A model generated the notes under the pieces. That model had not been told where the DNA came from, did no database searches, and saw only the letters and a list, made by a program, of their open reading frames with translations. This document shows positions 8,871 to 15,001 of a stretch of 15,001 nt of DNA, piece after piece. The DNA comes from an uncultured bacterium (lineage in GTDB: Bacteria > Verrucomicrobiota > Lentisphaeria > Oligosphaerales > Oligosphaeraceae): contig URJM01000052.1 of NCBI GenBank assembly GCA_900548225.1, positions 1 to 15,001 of the forward strand. The letters run 5' to 3'. The position numbers were made by a program, and so were the translations under genes. Numbering within the stretch: position 1 is the first letter of the stretch; each line of letters begins with the position of its first letter.

Positions 8871-9713
8871 ATGGGAAGAAGGAATAGTCGCTTCACGCTT
8901 ATTGAATTGCTTGTGGTAATCGCCATCATCGCGATCCTCGCCGCGATGCTTCTGCCAGCGCTAAGCAAGGCCCGCGAGAAGGCACGCTTGATCAGCTGCG
9001 TCAACAATCTCAAACAGGTCGGATTGGCGATTCAGATGTACGGCGTGGACAACGAGGACTACTACGCGGGCGGATACGGTTCCCTCCAGTGCTATCCGAA
9101 TGCCAGCGCCCTTGCCAGGTATGTCCCCTATCTCGGAGGACCGACTCTCGAGGAAAGCGAGCGCGTCGGCAATTCCATCGAGGTTCCGACCGGCAACCGC
9201 AACGACAACCTCATCCCGAAGTCGTTCTTCTGCACAACCTACACCTATGTCGGAGCGCAGACCACATACAAGGGACTCGCCTCATACGCCTTCGCATACG
9301 CAGACCCAAAGGCGCAGTTCGTTATCCCCGCCTTCAAGAAGGACACATACAAGGTCGGAACGGGGAGCGATGTCTATCCTGCTGGCGACGAGCATGCGGG
9401 GCTGTCAAGCATTGTCCTTGTGGCGGACGGCGCCTTTGACGGGCCGGTCAACTGGGTCCAGAACAACATGCTGCTCTCCTTCTACGCCGGAGCCCCCTAC
9501 AGCTACATCGCAACACATCACGGCAATTCGGCCAACGCGGGATTCGCGGACGGGCATGTGGACAGCGCCAGGAATCCAGGAGAAATCAAGAAACTCATTA
9601 TCCTCCAGGCAGTCGGAGGCAATGCAAAGCCATACTACATAGTCGCGAACCACCCCGCGCTCTATATGGTCGGCCCAGGATACGGCGCGTCCACCAGGCG
9701 AATCGACCTCTAA
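8871..9713 (+). CDS. pseudopilin with H-X9-DG C-terminal motif
   Basis: This is a type II secretion or type IV pilus-like pseudopilin of 280 residues, held in the inner membrane and processed by a prepilin peptidase. A short basic leader (MGRRNSR) precedes the cleavage and methylation motif FTLIELL. A hydrophobic helix follows to about residue 31, then SKAREKAR and the SCVNNLKQVGLAIQMY stretch typical of the DUF1559-like branch. His217 and Asp227-Gly228 give an exact H-X9-DG motif (FADGH), a known tail signature in PVC bacteria. The ATG at 8871 is set by AGGAGG 8 nt upstream and by the expected leader length. A sigma70-like promoter lies at 8768-8797. The next gene starts 18 nt after the stop, so this gene likely heads an operon of secreted carbohydrate proteins. 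No other secretion gene is in the window, so the machinery would be encoded elsewhere. Confidence 0.93.
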   Translation: MGRRNSRFTLIELLVVIAIIAILAAMLLPALSKAREKARLISCVNNLKQVGLAIQMYGVDNEDYYAGGYGSLQCYPNASALARYVPYLGGPTLEESERVGNSIEVPTGNRNDNLIPKSFFCTTYTYVGAQTTYKGLASYAFAYADPKAQFVIPAFKKDTYKVGTGSDVYPAGDEHAGLSSIVLVADGAFDGPVNWVQNNMLLSFYAGAPYSYIATHHGNSANAGFADGHVDSARNPGEIKKLIILQAVGGNAKPYYIVANHPALYMVGPGYGASTRRIDL

Positions 9714-9731
9714 TGCTCCTCCCTTCCGAAA

Positions 9732-10508
9732 ATGAAGAAGAAACTCCTTGCAATGGCAGTCGTGCTGGCAGTATTCTGCCAGGCCGGTGAAGTCCTCATC
9801 AATCCCCGGAGCCAGACGGACTTCGGCGCCGCAGCGGAGATTGAGGTCTCCCCAGACGGGGTTATGCGACCCACAGGGGCGAATTGCGTGCATACAGTGC
9901 AGCATTCGGTGGTCGACCCCGCGAAGACCTACCGCGTGACCGTCGAATACAAGAGGGCGCCCGGCGCTCCGCAGAACGCCAGGGGCGTCGTGGTCGTGGT
10001 GCCGTTCAACAAAAGAGCCCGCCAGATAGAGGGCGTGCATGTCTCATTCGTCGCCGGGAGCGAGGCTGCCGTCCTGGAGCACTCCCCCTTGCGAGGCAAA
10101 CATGTCGTGCTGGAGTTGAACGACGCATGGGCGCGGGAGCTCGAGAAGGGTGCCAGGCGCACATACGCCGCCGTCTACAAGGCGGAGAAGGACCTCTCCG
10201 ATATTCCGAATTTCGCCTGGAGCGTCATCAGAGCCCAAAGGGTCGAGGAGGGGAGGCTTGTCCTCGACGTCGACTGGACGCCTTCGCTCGTCAAGGGGGA
10301 CCTCGTCCGGCTCCACTACTACGGGTGGCTTGGCATCGGAAGGGACGTCATCCCCGATGACGGCTGGCAGACGCTCTCCTACGAGATAACGGGGGTCTCG
10401 AAGAGTGCGTGCGGCGACAAGTTCTGGGCCGGCACCTCCGCCGTCGGCCTCGGTCTATATGGAAAGGATGTGCTCTACAGGAATTTCACATTCGAAGAGC
10501 TTGAGTAA
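9732..10508 (+). CDS. small exported protein of unknown function
   Basis: I do not recognise this 258-residue protein. Residues 1-18 (MKKKLLAMAVVLAVFCQA) form a clear Sec-type signal peptide, so it is exported. The mature part looks beta-rich, with alternating hydrophobic strands (YRVTVEYKR, RGVVVVVPF, KHVVLELND) and a Trp/Tyr-rich middle (LHYYGWLGIGRD, DDGWQTLSYEI). It ends in YRNFTFEELE, which resembles the last strand of CBM-like sandwiches. It has one cysteine in the signal peptide and two in the mature part. It starts 18 nt after the pseudopilin stop behind a pyrimidine-rich leader, and 42 nt separate it from the GH109-type gene, so the three are probably co-transcribed. A carbohydrate-binding or substrate-presenting role is only inference from context. 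Confidence 0.8.
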   Translation: MKKKLLAMAVVLAVFCQAGEVLINPRSQTDFGAAAEIEVSPDGVMRPTGANCVHTVQHSVVDPAKTYRVTVEYKRAPGAPQNARGVVVVVPFNKRARQIEGVHVSFVAGSEAAVLEHSPLRGKHVVLELNDAWARELEKGARRTYAAVYKAEKDLSDIPNFAWSVIRAQRVEEGRLVLDVDWTPSLVKGDLVRLHYYGWLGIGRDVIPDDGWQTLSYEITGVSKSACGDKFWAGTSAVGLGLYGKDVLYRNFTFEELE

Positions 10509-10550
10509 TTGTGCGTGCGGGATACCATCACCTCCTTCGTTGAACGGAAT

Positions 10551-12035
10551 ATGAAAAGAGCAATTGCGTTGTTCGCGCTTTTTCTGGGTTGCATCGGGCT
10601 TTTTGCCCAGGAGTCAACGGTTGAACGCCTGGAGAGGGAGCTTGCCGAGGCAAGGGCCGAAAACGCCGCCCTCAGGGGACAGGTGCCATATCGCTACGAG
10701 ACGCCGGAACGCGCCCCAGGCCAGGAAAATGTCCTCGGCCTCAGGGTGGCTCCCATCAGGAATGTGCGCGCCGCATTTATCGGTTGCGGCGCCCGGGGCG
10801 GGCTCTTCCTGCGCATCCTCTCCAATTTCCCTGACAGGGTCACTATCAAGGCGGCCGCGGATCTATACCAGGAGAAGCTCGATGCCATCGACCGTGAGCT
10901 GAAGGAGAAGGGGTATCCATACGAGGTCTTCTATACGACCGACCCGGACGGGTGGAGGGAAATCTGCGAACGCGACGACATCGACATGGTCTTCATCGCC
11001 ACGCCGCCAAATCTCCATCTGCCGATTGCAGTATGGGCGATGGAACACGGAAAGCACGTCGCCGTCGAGGTGCCGGTCGTCCACAATGTCCAGGAGGCCT
11101 GGAAGCTCGTCGACACGGCGGAACGCACGCGACGCCACTGCGTGATGCTCGAAAACTGCATCTATGGCGACTATGAACTCGCCATCAAGAACATGGTGGA
11201 TCTCGGCCTCTTCGGGGAGACAATCCACGCCGAAGGAGGATATCTCCATAATCTCGAGGAGTACAGGTTCGACTATGATGACAAGACGAACTGGCGCACC
11301 GAACGACCCACCAGGGAACGCCGCGTCTCCGGAAACAGCTATCCAACGCATGGGCTCGGACCGATTGCACACTGGCTTGGAATCAACCGGGGAGACAGGA
11401 TGAAGACAATCGTCTCGGCGGAAAGCGCCGATTTCACAATGCGGCACGCCGTCAACATGCTCTTCGGGCCAAAGGGAGATATTCCCGAAGGACATTTCCG
11501 CCCCGACCAGAATCTCTCCATCATCACCACGGAGAAGGGGCGCACAATGATGCTCTACTACTCGACCGTCCTACGCCAGCCATACAGCCGCTCATACCGG
11601 CTCAATGGAACAAGAGGCTTCGCGGAAGACCACTCACAGCACAATCAGTCGGCAAAAACCTGCCAGAGAAGACTCGCGTTCGAACCGGATTTCCATAGCG
11701 ACCTCCCCGCATCCAAGGTGAATGCCCTCCTCAGAAGGTACCGCCACCCAATCTACGAGAGGTTCGCGGCGGAGGCAGAACGCTTCGGAGGACACGGAGG
11801 CATGGACGCGGTCATGATAATGAGGCTCGTCTATTGCCTTAACAATGGACTGCCCATGGATATCGATGTCTATGACGGAGCCTCCTGGAGCTCGATTGCC
11901 TTCGCCAGCGTGAAGTCAGTCCAGCTCGGCGGAATGCCTGTGGAGATTCCGGATTTCACACGCGGAGACTGGAAGACGCTCGACGGGGTGAAATACTATT
12001 ATCTCGACGAGGAAGGGGAGATGAAGGCGTATTAG
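10551..12035 (+). CDS. GH109-type NAD-dependent glycosidase (Gfo/Idh/MocA fold)
   Basis: This is probably an exported alpha-N-acetylgalactosaminidase-type enzyme that uses bound NAD in a redox-assisted cleavage, as in GH109. The ATG at 10551 is chosen over the TTG at 10509 because it starts a signal peptide (MKRAIALFALFLGCIGLFAQ). Residues 24-45 form a short heptad segment. The Rossmann domain carries GCGARG (78-83), CERDDIDMVFIATP and EHGKHVAVEVP (Glu173). GH109 hallmarks follow: AERTRRHCVMLENCIYGDYE (Tyr205), NSYPTHGLGP (Tyr264, His267) and INRGDRM. The tail keeps GGHGGMD, CLNNGLPMDIDVYD and EIPDFTRGDWK. These match GH109 better than ordinary oxidoreductases of the fold. The length of 494 residues is near the usual GH109 size. 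The deacetylase-like gene follows after 18 nt. Substrate specificity is inferred. Confidence 0.9.
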   Translation: MKRAIALFALFLGCIGLFAQESTVERLERELAEARAENAALRGQVPYRYETPERAPGQENVLGLRVAPIRNVRAAFIGCGARGGLFLRILSNFPDRVTIKAAADLYQEKLDAIDRELKEKGYPYEVFYTTDPDGWREICERDDIDMVFIATPPNLHLPIAVWAMEHGKHVAVEVPVVHNVQEAWKLVDTAERTRRHCVMLENCIYGDYELAIKNMVDLGLFGETIHAEGGYLHNLEEYRFDYDDKTNWRTERPTRERRVSGNSYPTHGLGPIAHWLGINRGDRMKTIVSAESADFTMRHAVNMLFGPKGDIPEGHFRPDQNLSIITTEKGRTMMLYYSTVLRQPYSRSYRLNGTRGFAEDHSQHNQSAKTCQRRLAFEPDFHSDLPASKVNALLRRYRHPIYERFAAEAERFGGHGGMDAVMIMRLVYCLNNGLPMDIDVYDGASWSSIAFASVKSVQLGGMPVEIPDFTRGDWKTLDGVKYYYLDEEGEMKAY

Positions 12036-12053
12036 CGGTTTCAGGGGCAGGAA

Positions 12054-13265
12054 ATGCTGTATATCACAAGCCACAGGCAGGGCGCGATTCTGAATCATAG
12101 CCACGGCGTCGAGTCCCCACAGGGGCTCGAGGTGGAAATCGAGGGCATAAGCGTCCAGGGCACGCCTGTCTTGGTCAACGGCATTCCCGCGGCAATGGAC
12201 GGACAGCGCTTCACGGCGAAGGCGCTTCTCCGTGAGAAGGTCAACCGGATAGTCGCATCGACTCGAACCCGCACGGGCACTTTTACGCAGGAACAGGTCC
12301 TTCTTTGGGACAGAGGGTCGTTCCCGCGCACAGGTTTCTATCTGGATGACCATGTGATGGTCTTCGAGGATCTCGCCTCCGAACGCCCGAAGCACGCCTT
12401 CGACCACTTTTATCTCGGATTCCTCAAGTCGCTCCATGAGAAGTATGGCTTCAAGGTCACGCTGAATTGCTTTTTCGAAAACCTCGACGCCACCTTCAAT
12501 TTGACAATGATGCCCGGTTGCTGGAGGTCGGAGTTCGAGGATAACTCGGATTGGCTGCGGTTCTCGTTCCACGCCAGGGCGGAATTCCCGGACCGGCCGT
12601 ATGCGGAGGCGTCTGACGCCGAGTTCGCCCGTGACTGGGATCTGGTGCAGGGCGAAATCCTGCGCTTCGCAGGCGAAAGGTCATACATCCCGCCTGTCGT
12701 CATCCATTGGGCGAATATCCATCCCGCCTGCGCCGCGGAGTGCCTGCGCCGCGGAGTGAATTGCTATTTCAACTCGTTCCGTCTCCGCGTGATGGGCGGC
12801 CCGTCCCTGGTTGAACGGCAGAGGGTCCACCGGGAGAGCCAGGATGCCTCCAGCGCCGAGGCAGCCCACACCCCCGTCGCCACGGATGCATTTGCGCTCC
12901 ATTACAACTTCGCTGACGAGCAGAGCTGGCTGGAGAACCACATCTCGTACTACGACCCGGAGTTGAAGGTGATCTTCTTCCGAAACGGAGCATGCTGCAA
13001 TCTTGTGCCTCTCCAGGATGTCCGACCACGTCTGGAACGGATGCTCGATGTCGCCCGGAAGGCAGGCGCGGAGGCGTTTAGCGTTGCCTCCCATGAACAG
13101 TATTCCTTCCCAAGGTATCCAAGTTATCAGAAGGACCACCTCCAACGCATCGAGACGGCCGTCGAGACGATGGTGTCGCACGGATGCAGGCCTGTCTTTC
13201 TCAACGAGGGGATTCTGGGAAACGCAAGCTGGCAGGGGTGGCAATCCGGGATTCAGAATTTATAA
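12054..13265 (+). CDS. polysaccharide-deacetylase-like protein
   Basis: This 403-residue protein resembles divergent NodB-fold deacetylase-like proteins. Residues about 10-80 look like an Ig-type beta-sandwich (VLVNGIPAAMDGQRF, then EKVNRIVAST). The barrel-like region starts with GFYLDDHVMVFEDLA, where Asp98-Asp99 sit where NodB enzymes keep their motif-1 acidic pair. SDWLRFSFHAR (His173) would stand for the usual H-x3-H metal motif but keeps only one clear histidine. PPVVIHWANIHPACAAECLRRGV and PVFLNEGIL follow. There is no signal peptide, so a cytoplasmic location is expected. A weak AGGGG lies 6 nt before the ATG, which is 18 nt after the GH109-type gene. The incomplete metal motif leaves open an inactive or different hydrolase. 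The fold assignment is moderate; the reaction is unknown. Confidence 0.65.
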   Translation: MLYITSHRQGAILNHSHGVESPQGLEVEIEGISVQGTPVLVNGIPAAMDGQRFTAKALLREKVNRIVASTRTRTGTFTQEQVLLWDRGSFPRTGFYLDDHVMVFEDLASERPKHAFDHFYLGFLKSLHEKYGFKVTLNCFFENLDATFNLTMMPGCWRSEFEDNSDWLRFSFHARAEFPDRPYAEASDAEFARDWDLVQGEILRFAGERSYIPPVVIHWANIHPACAAECLRRGVNCYFNSFRLRVMGGPSLVERQRVHRESQDASSAEAAHTPVATDAFALHYNFADEQSWLENHISYYDPELKVIFFRNGACCNLVPLQDVRPRLERMLDVARKAGAEAFSVASHEQYSFPRYPSYQKDHLQRIETAVETMVSHGCRPVFLNEGILGNASWQGWQSGIQNL

Positions 13266-13351
13266 TCCAGAACCCCGCAATCCCATGCAGGCCATGGAAG
13301 GCCCGCCCTCTCCACTTCTCTTGTCACGTAGCCCGCAGCCCACCTGGAAAA

Positions 13352-14437
13352 ATGCGACCGGAATACCTTGAACTTCTGAAGACGCTGATCTCCTTCGCGC
13401 CTGTAACCTCCGACATCCCCGCTGTCAACAGGACTGCATCGTATCTGGCGGATTTCATCGCCAAAAAGGGACTGAGGGTCCATGTCGTGGATACGTCGTC
13501 GGGAAGGAAGGGACTCTATGTCTCCGCGCTTCCAACAGGCTATGTCAGCGACTATCTCTTTGTCGCCCACCTGGATGTTGTCCCCCTGAGCACGCCATCC
13601 CAGTCCACGCCCGTCGAAAAGGACGGCATCCTCTATGGACGCGGCGCCGCCGACTGCCTCGGACGCGCCGTGTGCATAGCGCAGATTCTCTGCGAAAATC
13701 CCGGATGCCCGGCGGCGGCACTCTTCTCAACCGATGAAGAGGAGGGAGGACTGACGCTCCTCGAACTCCTCAAGGATTCAATAGGTGTCCACGCGACAAA
13801 GGGGGTGGCAATACTGGATTCCTGGAGGGACGGGGGAATCGCCACGGCGGAAAAGGGGATGATGAATGTCCGCATGACTGCACACGGGAGGGCAGGGCAT
13901 ACCGCATATCCCTGGACTGCCGACAATGCAGTCGATACACTTGTCAGGGGATACGCAAGGCTCCTGGATGCGTGGAAAAACCCGACGCAGGAGGATAATT
14001 GGCAGGACTCGATTTCCGCGACAGCCCTTGAATGCCCGTCCAAGGCGCACAATATCGTCCCTGACACGGCATCAATGGTATGCAATGTCAGGTTCACTAC
14101 GCCACGTGGGGAAGCCGATGTGGTGGACAGAATCAGGAGGCTCACGGGCATCGATGAGATAGAGGTGATGAATTCATGTGTCCCTGTCTTCTCAAGGCCA
14201 GACGACCCATTCGTCAACCGGGTGAAGAGCATCGCGGAAAGGGTCAGGGGCAGGGAGATCACGCTCTACAGGATGAATGGGGCTACGGATGCAAGGCATG
14301 TCGCACAGGTTTACCCGGATATCCCAATCGTGATAGATGGCTCGAAATGCGGAAATTACCACGGACCGGAGGAATGGCTCGACCTCGAGGACACAAATAC
14401 CCTCATCCAAATATACGAAGAGGTGATCCGCAGCTAA
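13352..14437 (+). CDS. M20-family metallopeptidase/amidohydrolase
   Basis: This is a zinc-dependent hydrolase of 361 residues of the ArgE/DapE/ACY1 (M20) type, which cleaves dipeptides or N-acyl groups. The ATG at 13352 is chosen because the M20 helix begins there (MRPEYLELLKTLISF); the frame is open upstream to 13184, but that extension is low-quality sequence. Metal and catalytic residues are visible: HLDVVP (His73, Asp75), GRGAADCLG (bridging Asp101), STDEEEGG (Asp128, Glu129 catalytic, Glu130 metal) and NYHGPEEW (His337). GRAGHTAYPW belongs to the dimerisation domain. The usual K in the GRGxxDxKG motif is replaced by Leu, and Cys102 precedes it. There is no signal peptide. It starts 86 nt after the deacetylase-like gene, without a clear Shine-Dalgarno site. 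A role in trimming glycopeptides or N-acyl sugars is inference. Confidence 0.9.
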   Translation: MRPEYLELLKTLISFAPVTSDIPAVNRTASYLADFIAKKGLRVHVVDTSSGRKGLYVSALPTGYVSDYLFVAHLDVVPLSTPSQSTPVEKDGILYGRGAADCLGRAVCIAQILCENPGCPAAALFSTDEEEGGLTLLELLKDSIGVHATKGVAILDSWRDGGIATAEKGMMNVRMTAHGRAGHTAYPWTADNAVDTLVRGYARLLDAWKNPTQEDNWQDSISATALECPSKAHNIVPDTASMVCNVRFTTPRGEADVVDRIRRLTGIDEIEVMNSCVPVFSRPDDPFVNRVKSIAERVRGREITLYRMNGATDARHVAQVYPDIPIVIDGSKCGNYHGPEEWLDLEDTNTLIQIYEEVIRS

Positions 14438-14477
14438 AGGGAACCACCGCACAAAACCCTTGCCTGGGCATGCTCTG

Positions 14478-14729
14478 AACCACGAATGGTCAAGGGCAGG
14501 GAGTAACCACGAAACACACGAAATACACGAAAAAAGAAAGCAGGGGGGGAGAGTAAGAACCACGAATGGACACGAATGGACACGAATGATCAAAGAAATA
14601 TCAAACCACGAAATACACGAAAAACACGAAAAACGAAGGGGGGGAGAGTAGGAACCACGAATGGACACGAATGGACACGAATAGCAAAAGAATTATTTAA
14701 CCACGAAACACACGAAAAGCACGAAAAAA
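14478..14729 (+). repeat. composite CACGAA repeat array, reading rightward
   Basis: This is the same repeat family as at 5378-5631, in the opposite orientation. A parts (AACCACGAATGGACACGAAT and one more 10-bp step) lie at 14559-14589 and 14653-14682. B parts with 9-bp steps lie at 14505-14532, 14603-14632 and 14699-14728. G-rich linkers (GGGGGGGAGAGTA) and AT-rich linkers alternate between them. The 30 bases at 14676-14705 match the reverse complement of 5531-5560 at 29 positions, so linkers are conserved as well as the CACGAA words. The array ends directly at the hairpin at 14732. A frame through it (14460-14651) is low-complexity and not a gene. Confidence 0.9.
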
Positions 14730-14731
14730 AA

Positions 14732-14764
14732 TGTACAGCCGTCCCATAACTTGACGGCTGTATA
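14732..14764 (-). terminator. intrinsic terminator, leftward
   Basis: TACAGCCGTC (14734-14743) and GACGGCTGTA (14753-14762) form a perfect 10-bp stem with a 9-base loop. Read leftward, a run of eight T follows two bases after the stem. Read rightward, no T-run follows. It therefore best fits the end of a leftward transcript entering from the right edge. Confidence 0.65.
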
Positions 14765-14781
14765 AAAACTCCCTCTCTCCA

Positions 14782-15000
14782 CTAATAATTCACAAAATCA
14801 CACGGCCCCACTTGCGCATGAATTCCAGCAACACCGTTCAAGCTCAGGAAGCCCATGATGAAGAAGCCGAAAACCAGGAATACGAAGAAACCTATGAGGA
14901 GCCTTATAGGGGTGACATCATCGGTGACTTTGATAAGTTCCTCAAGCAGCATCCGGATGCAACAAACGAAGAAGTCTATGAAGCTCTCACTGGCATCCGT
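14782..15000 (-). CDS. alternative: C-terminus of a small membrane protein (5' partial)
   Basis: On the - strand a frame enters from the right edge and stops at TAG (14784-14782), giving 72 visible residues. It contains a strong membrane-type segment (LLIGFFVFLVFGFFIMGFL) preceded by a charged helix (MLLEELIKVTDDVTPIR). A leftward intrinsic terminator begins 17 nt past the stop, which is the main support. Against it, the frame is the exact antisense of an acidic + frame, where Glu codons read as Phe and Leu, so the hydrophobic run may be a shadow. It is offered as a competitor to the + frame at 14818. Confidence 0.33.
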   Translation of the reverse strand, partial: TDASESFIDFFVCCIRMLLEELIKVTDDVTPIRLLIGFFVFLVFGFFIMGFLSLNGVAGIHAQVGPCDFVNY

Positions 15001-15001
15001 A
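14818..15001 (+). CDS. acidic hypothetical protein, N-terminus only (3' partial)
   Basis: A frame opens at the ATG at 14818 and runs off the right edge after 61 codons. The start is strongly acidic and probably disordered (NQEYEETYEEPY). It is followed by a helix-like part (GDFDKFLKQHPDATNEEV). No Shine-Dalgarno site or promoter is clear. It is codon-aligned antisense to the minus frame at 14782-15000, so only one of the two should be real. The natural look of the helix favours this one; the leftward terminator favours the other. I do not recognise a family. Confidence 0.42.
   Translation, partial: MNSSNTVQAQEAHDEEAENQEYEETYEEPYRGDIIGDFDKFLKQHPDATNEEVYEALTGIR

Noticed and set aside
10527..10537. 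Fragment of a 16S rRNA gene
   Set aside because: Only 11 bases match the 16S 3' tail and no flanking rRNA sequence is present.
10509..10550. TTG start for the GH109-type gene
   Set aside because: It would put 14 residues before a signal peptide that fits exactly at the ATG at 10551.
13184..13351. N-terminal extension of the M20 gene overlapping the deacetylase-like gene
   Set aside because: The extension reads the previous gene out of frame, and the M20 fold begins at the ATG at 13352.
14460..14651. Plus-strand frame with HETHEIHEK-type sequence
   Set aside because: Same artefact of the repeat family, with no start signal.

Overview
The window reads as a chromosomal piece of a Gram-negative bacterium of the PVC superphylum, most likely Lentisphaerota (Victivallis-like) or Kiritimatiellota. 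Three things suggest this: a short-leader pseudopilin with the FTLIELLVVIAIIAILAAM signature and an H-X9-DG tail, carbohydrate genes with AraC-type control, and intergenic arrays of the 'CACGAA' repeat that produces false KHEKHE-type proteins in such genomes. The assignment is by family resemblance only; no rRNA or tRNA gene is present. All well-supported genes lie on the + strand.

Layout. (1) Positions 2-5257 hold two large carbohydrate-related proteins. One is a DUF4091 glycosidase-like protein cut off at its 5' end. The other is an exported 1017-residue protein with a CBM-like N-terminus, a glycosidase-like barrel and a CBM9-like C-terminus. (2) Positions 5258-5766 hold no gene. They contain a stem-loop element and three units of a composite repeat. 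(3) Positions 5767-14437 hold a co-directional block of seven genes: GH2 glycosidase, AraC-family regulator, pseudopilin, small exported protein of unknown function, GH109-type NAD-dependent glycosidase, polysaccharide-deacetylase-like protein, M20 metallopeptidase. (4) Positions 14478-14729 hold the same repeat in the opposite orientation, then a perfect hairpin shaped as a leftward intrinsic terminator. (5) The right edge has two overlapping antisense reading frames that cannot both be real.

Working model (inference). The block looks like a glycan or glycopeptide utilisation locus. The AraC protein senses a sugar. The pseudopilin, the only gene here with both a clear sigma70-like promoter and a canonical Shine-Dalgarno site, heads the operon from 8871 onward. 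The secreted protein and the GH109 enzyme act outside the cytoplasm on terminal alpha-linked GalNAc-type sugars. The GH2 enzyme, deacetylase-like protein and M20 hydrolase have no signal peptide and would work on imported fragments. No SusC/SusD pair, transporter or sulfatase is present.

Most starts here lack a Shine-Dalgarno site and follow pyrimidine-rich leaders, so start choices rest on signal peptides and domain boundaries. The strongest leads are the inverted repeat arrays flanking the block, the pseudopilin-led locus, the unassigned glycosidase-like protein at 2204-5257, and a leucine-zipper-like insert in the GH109 protein.
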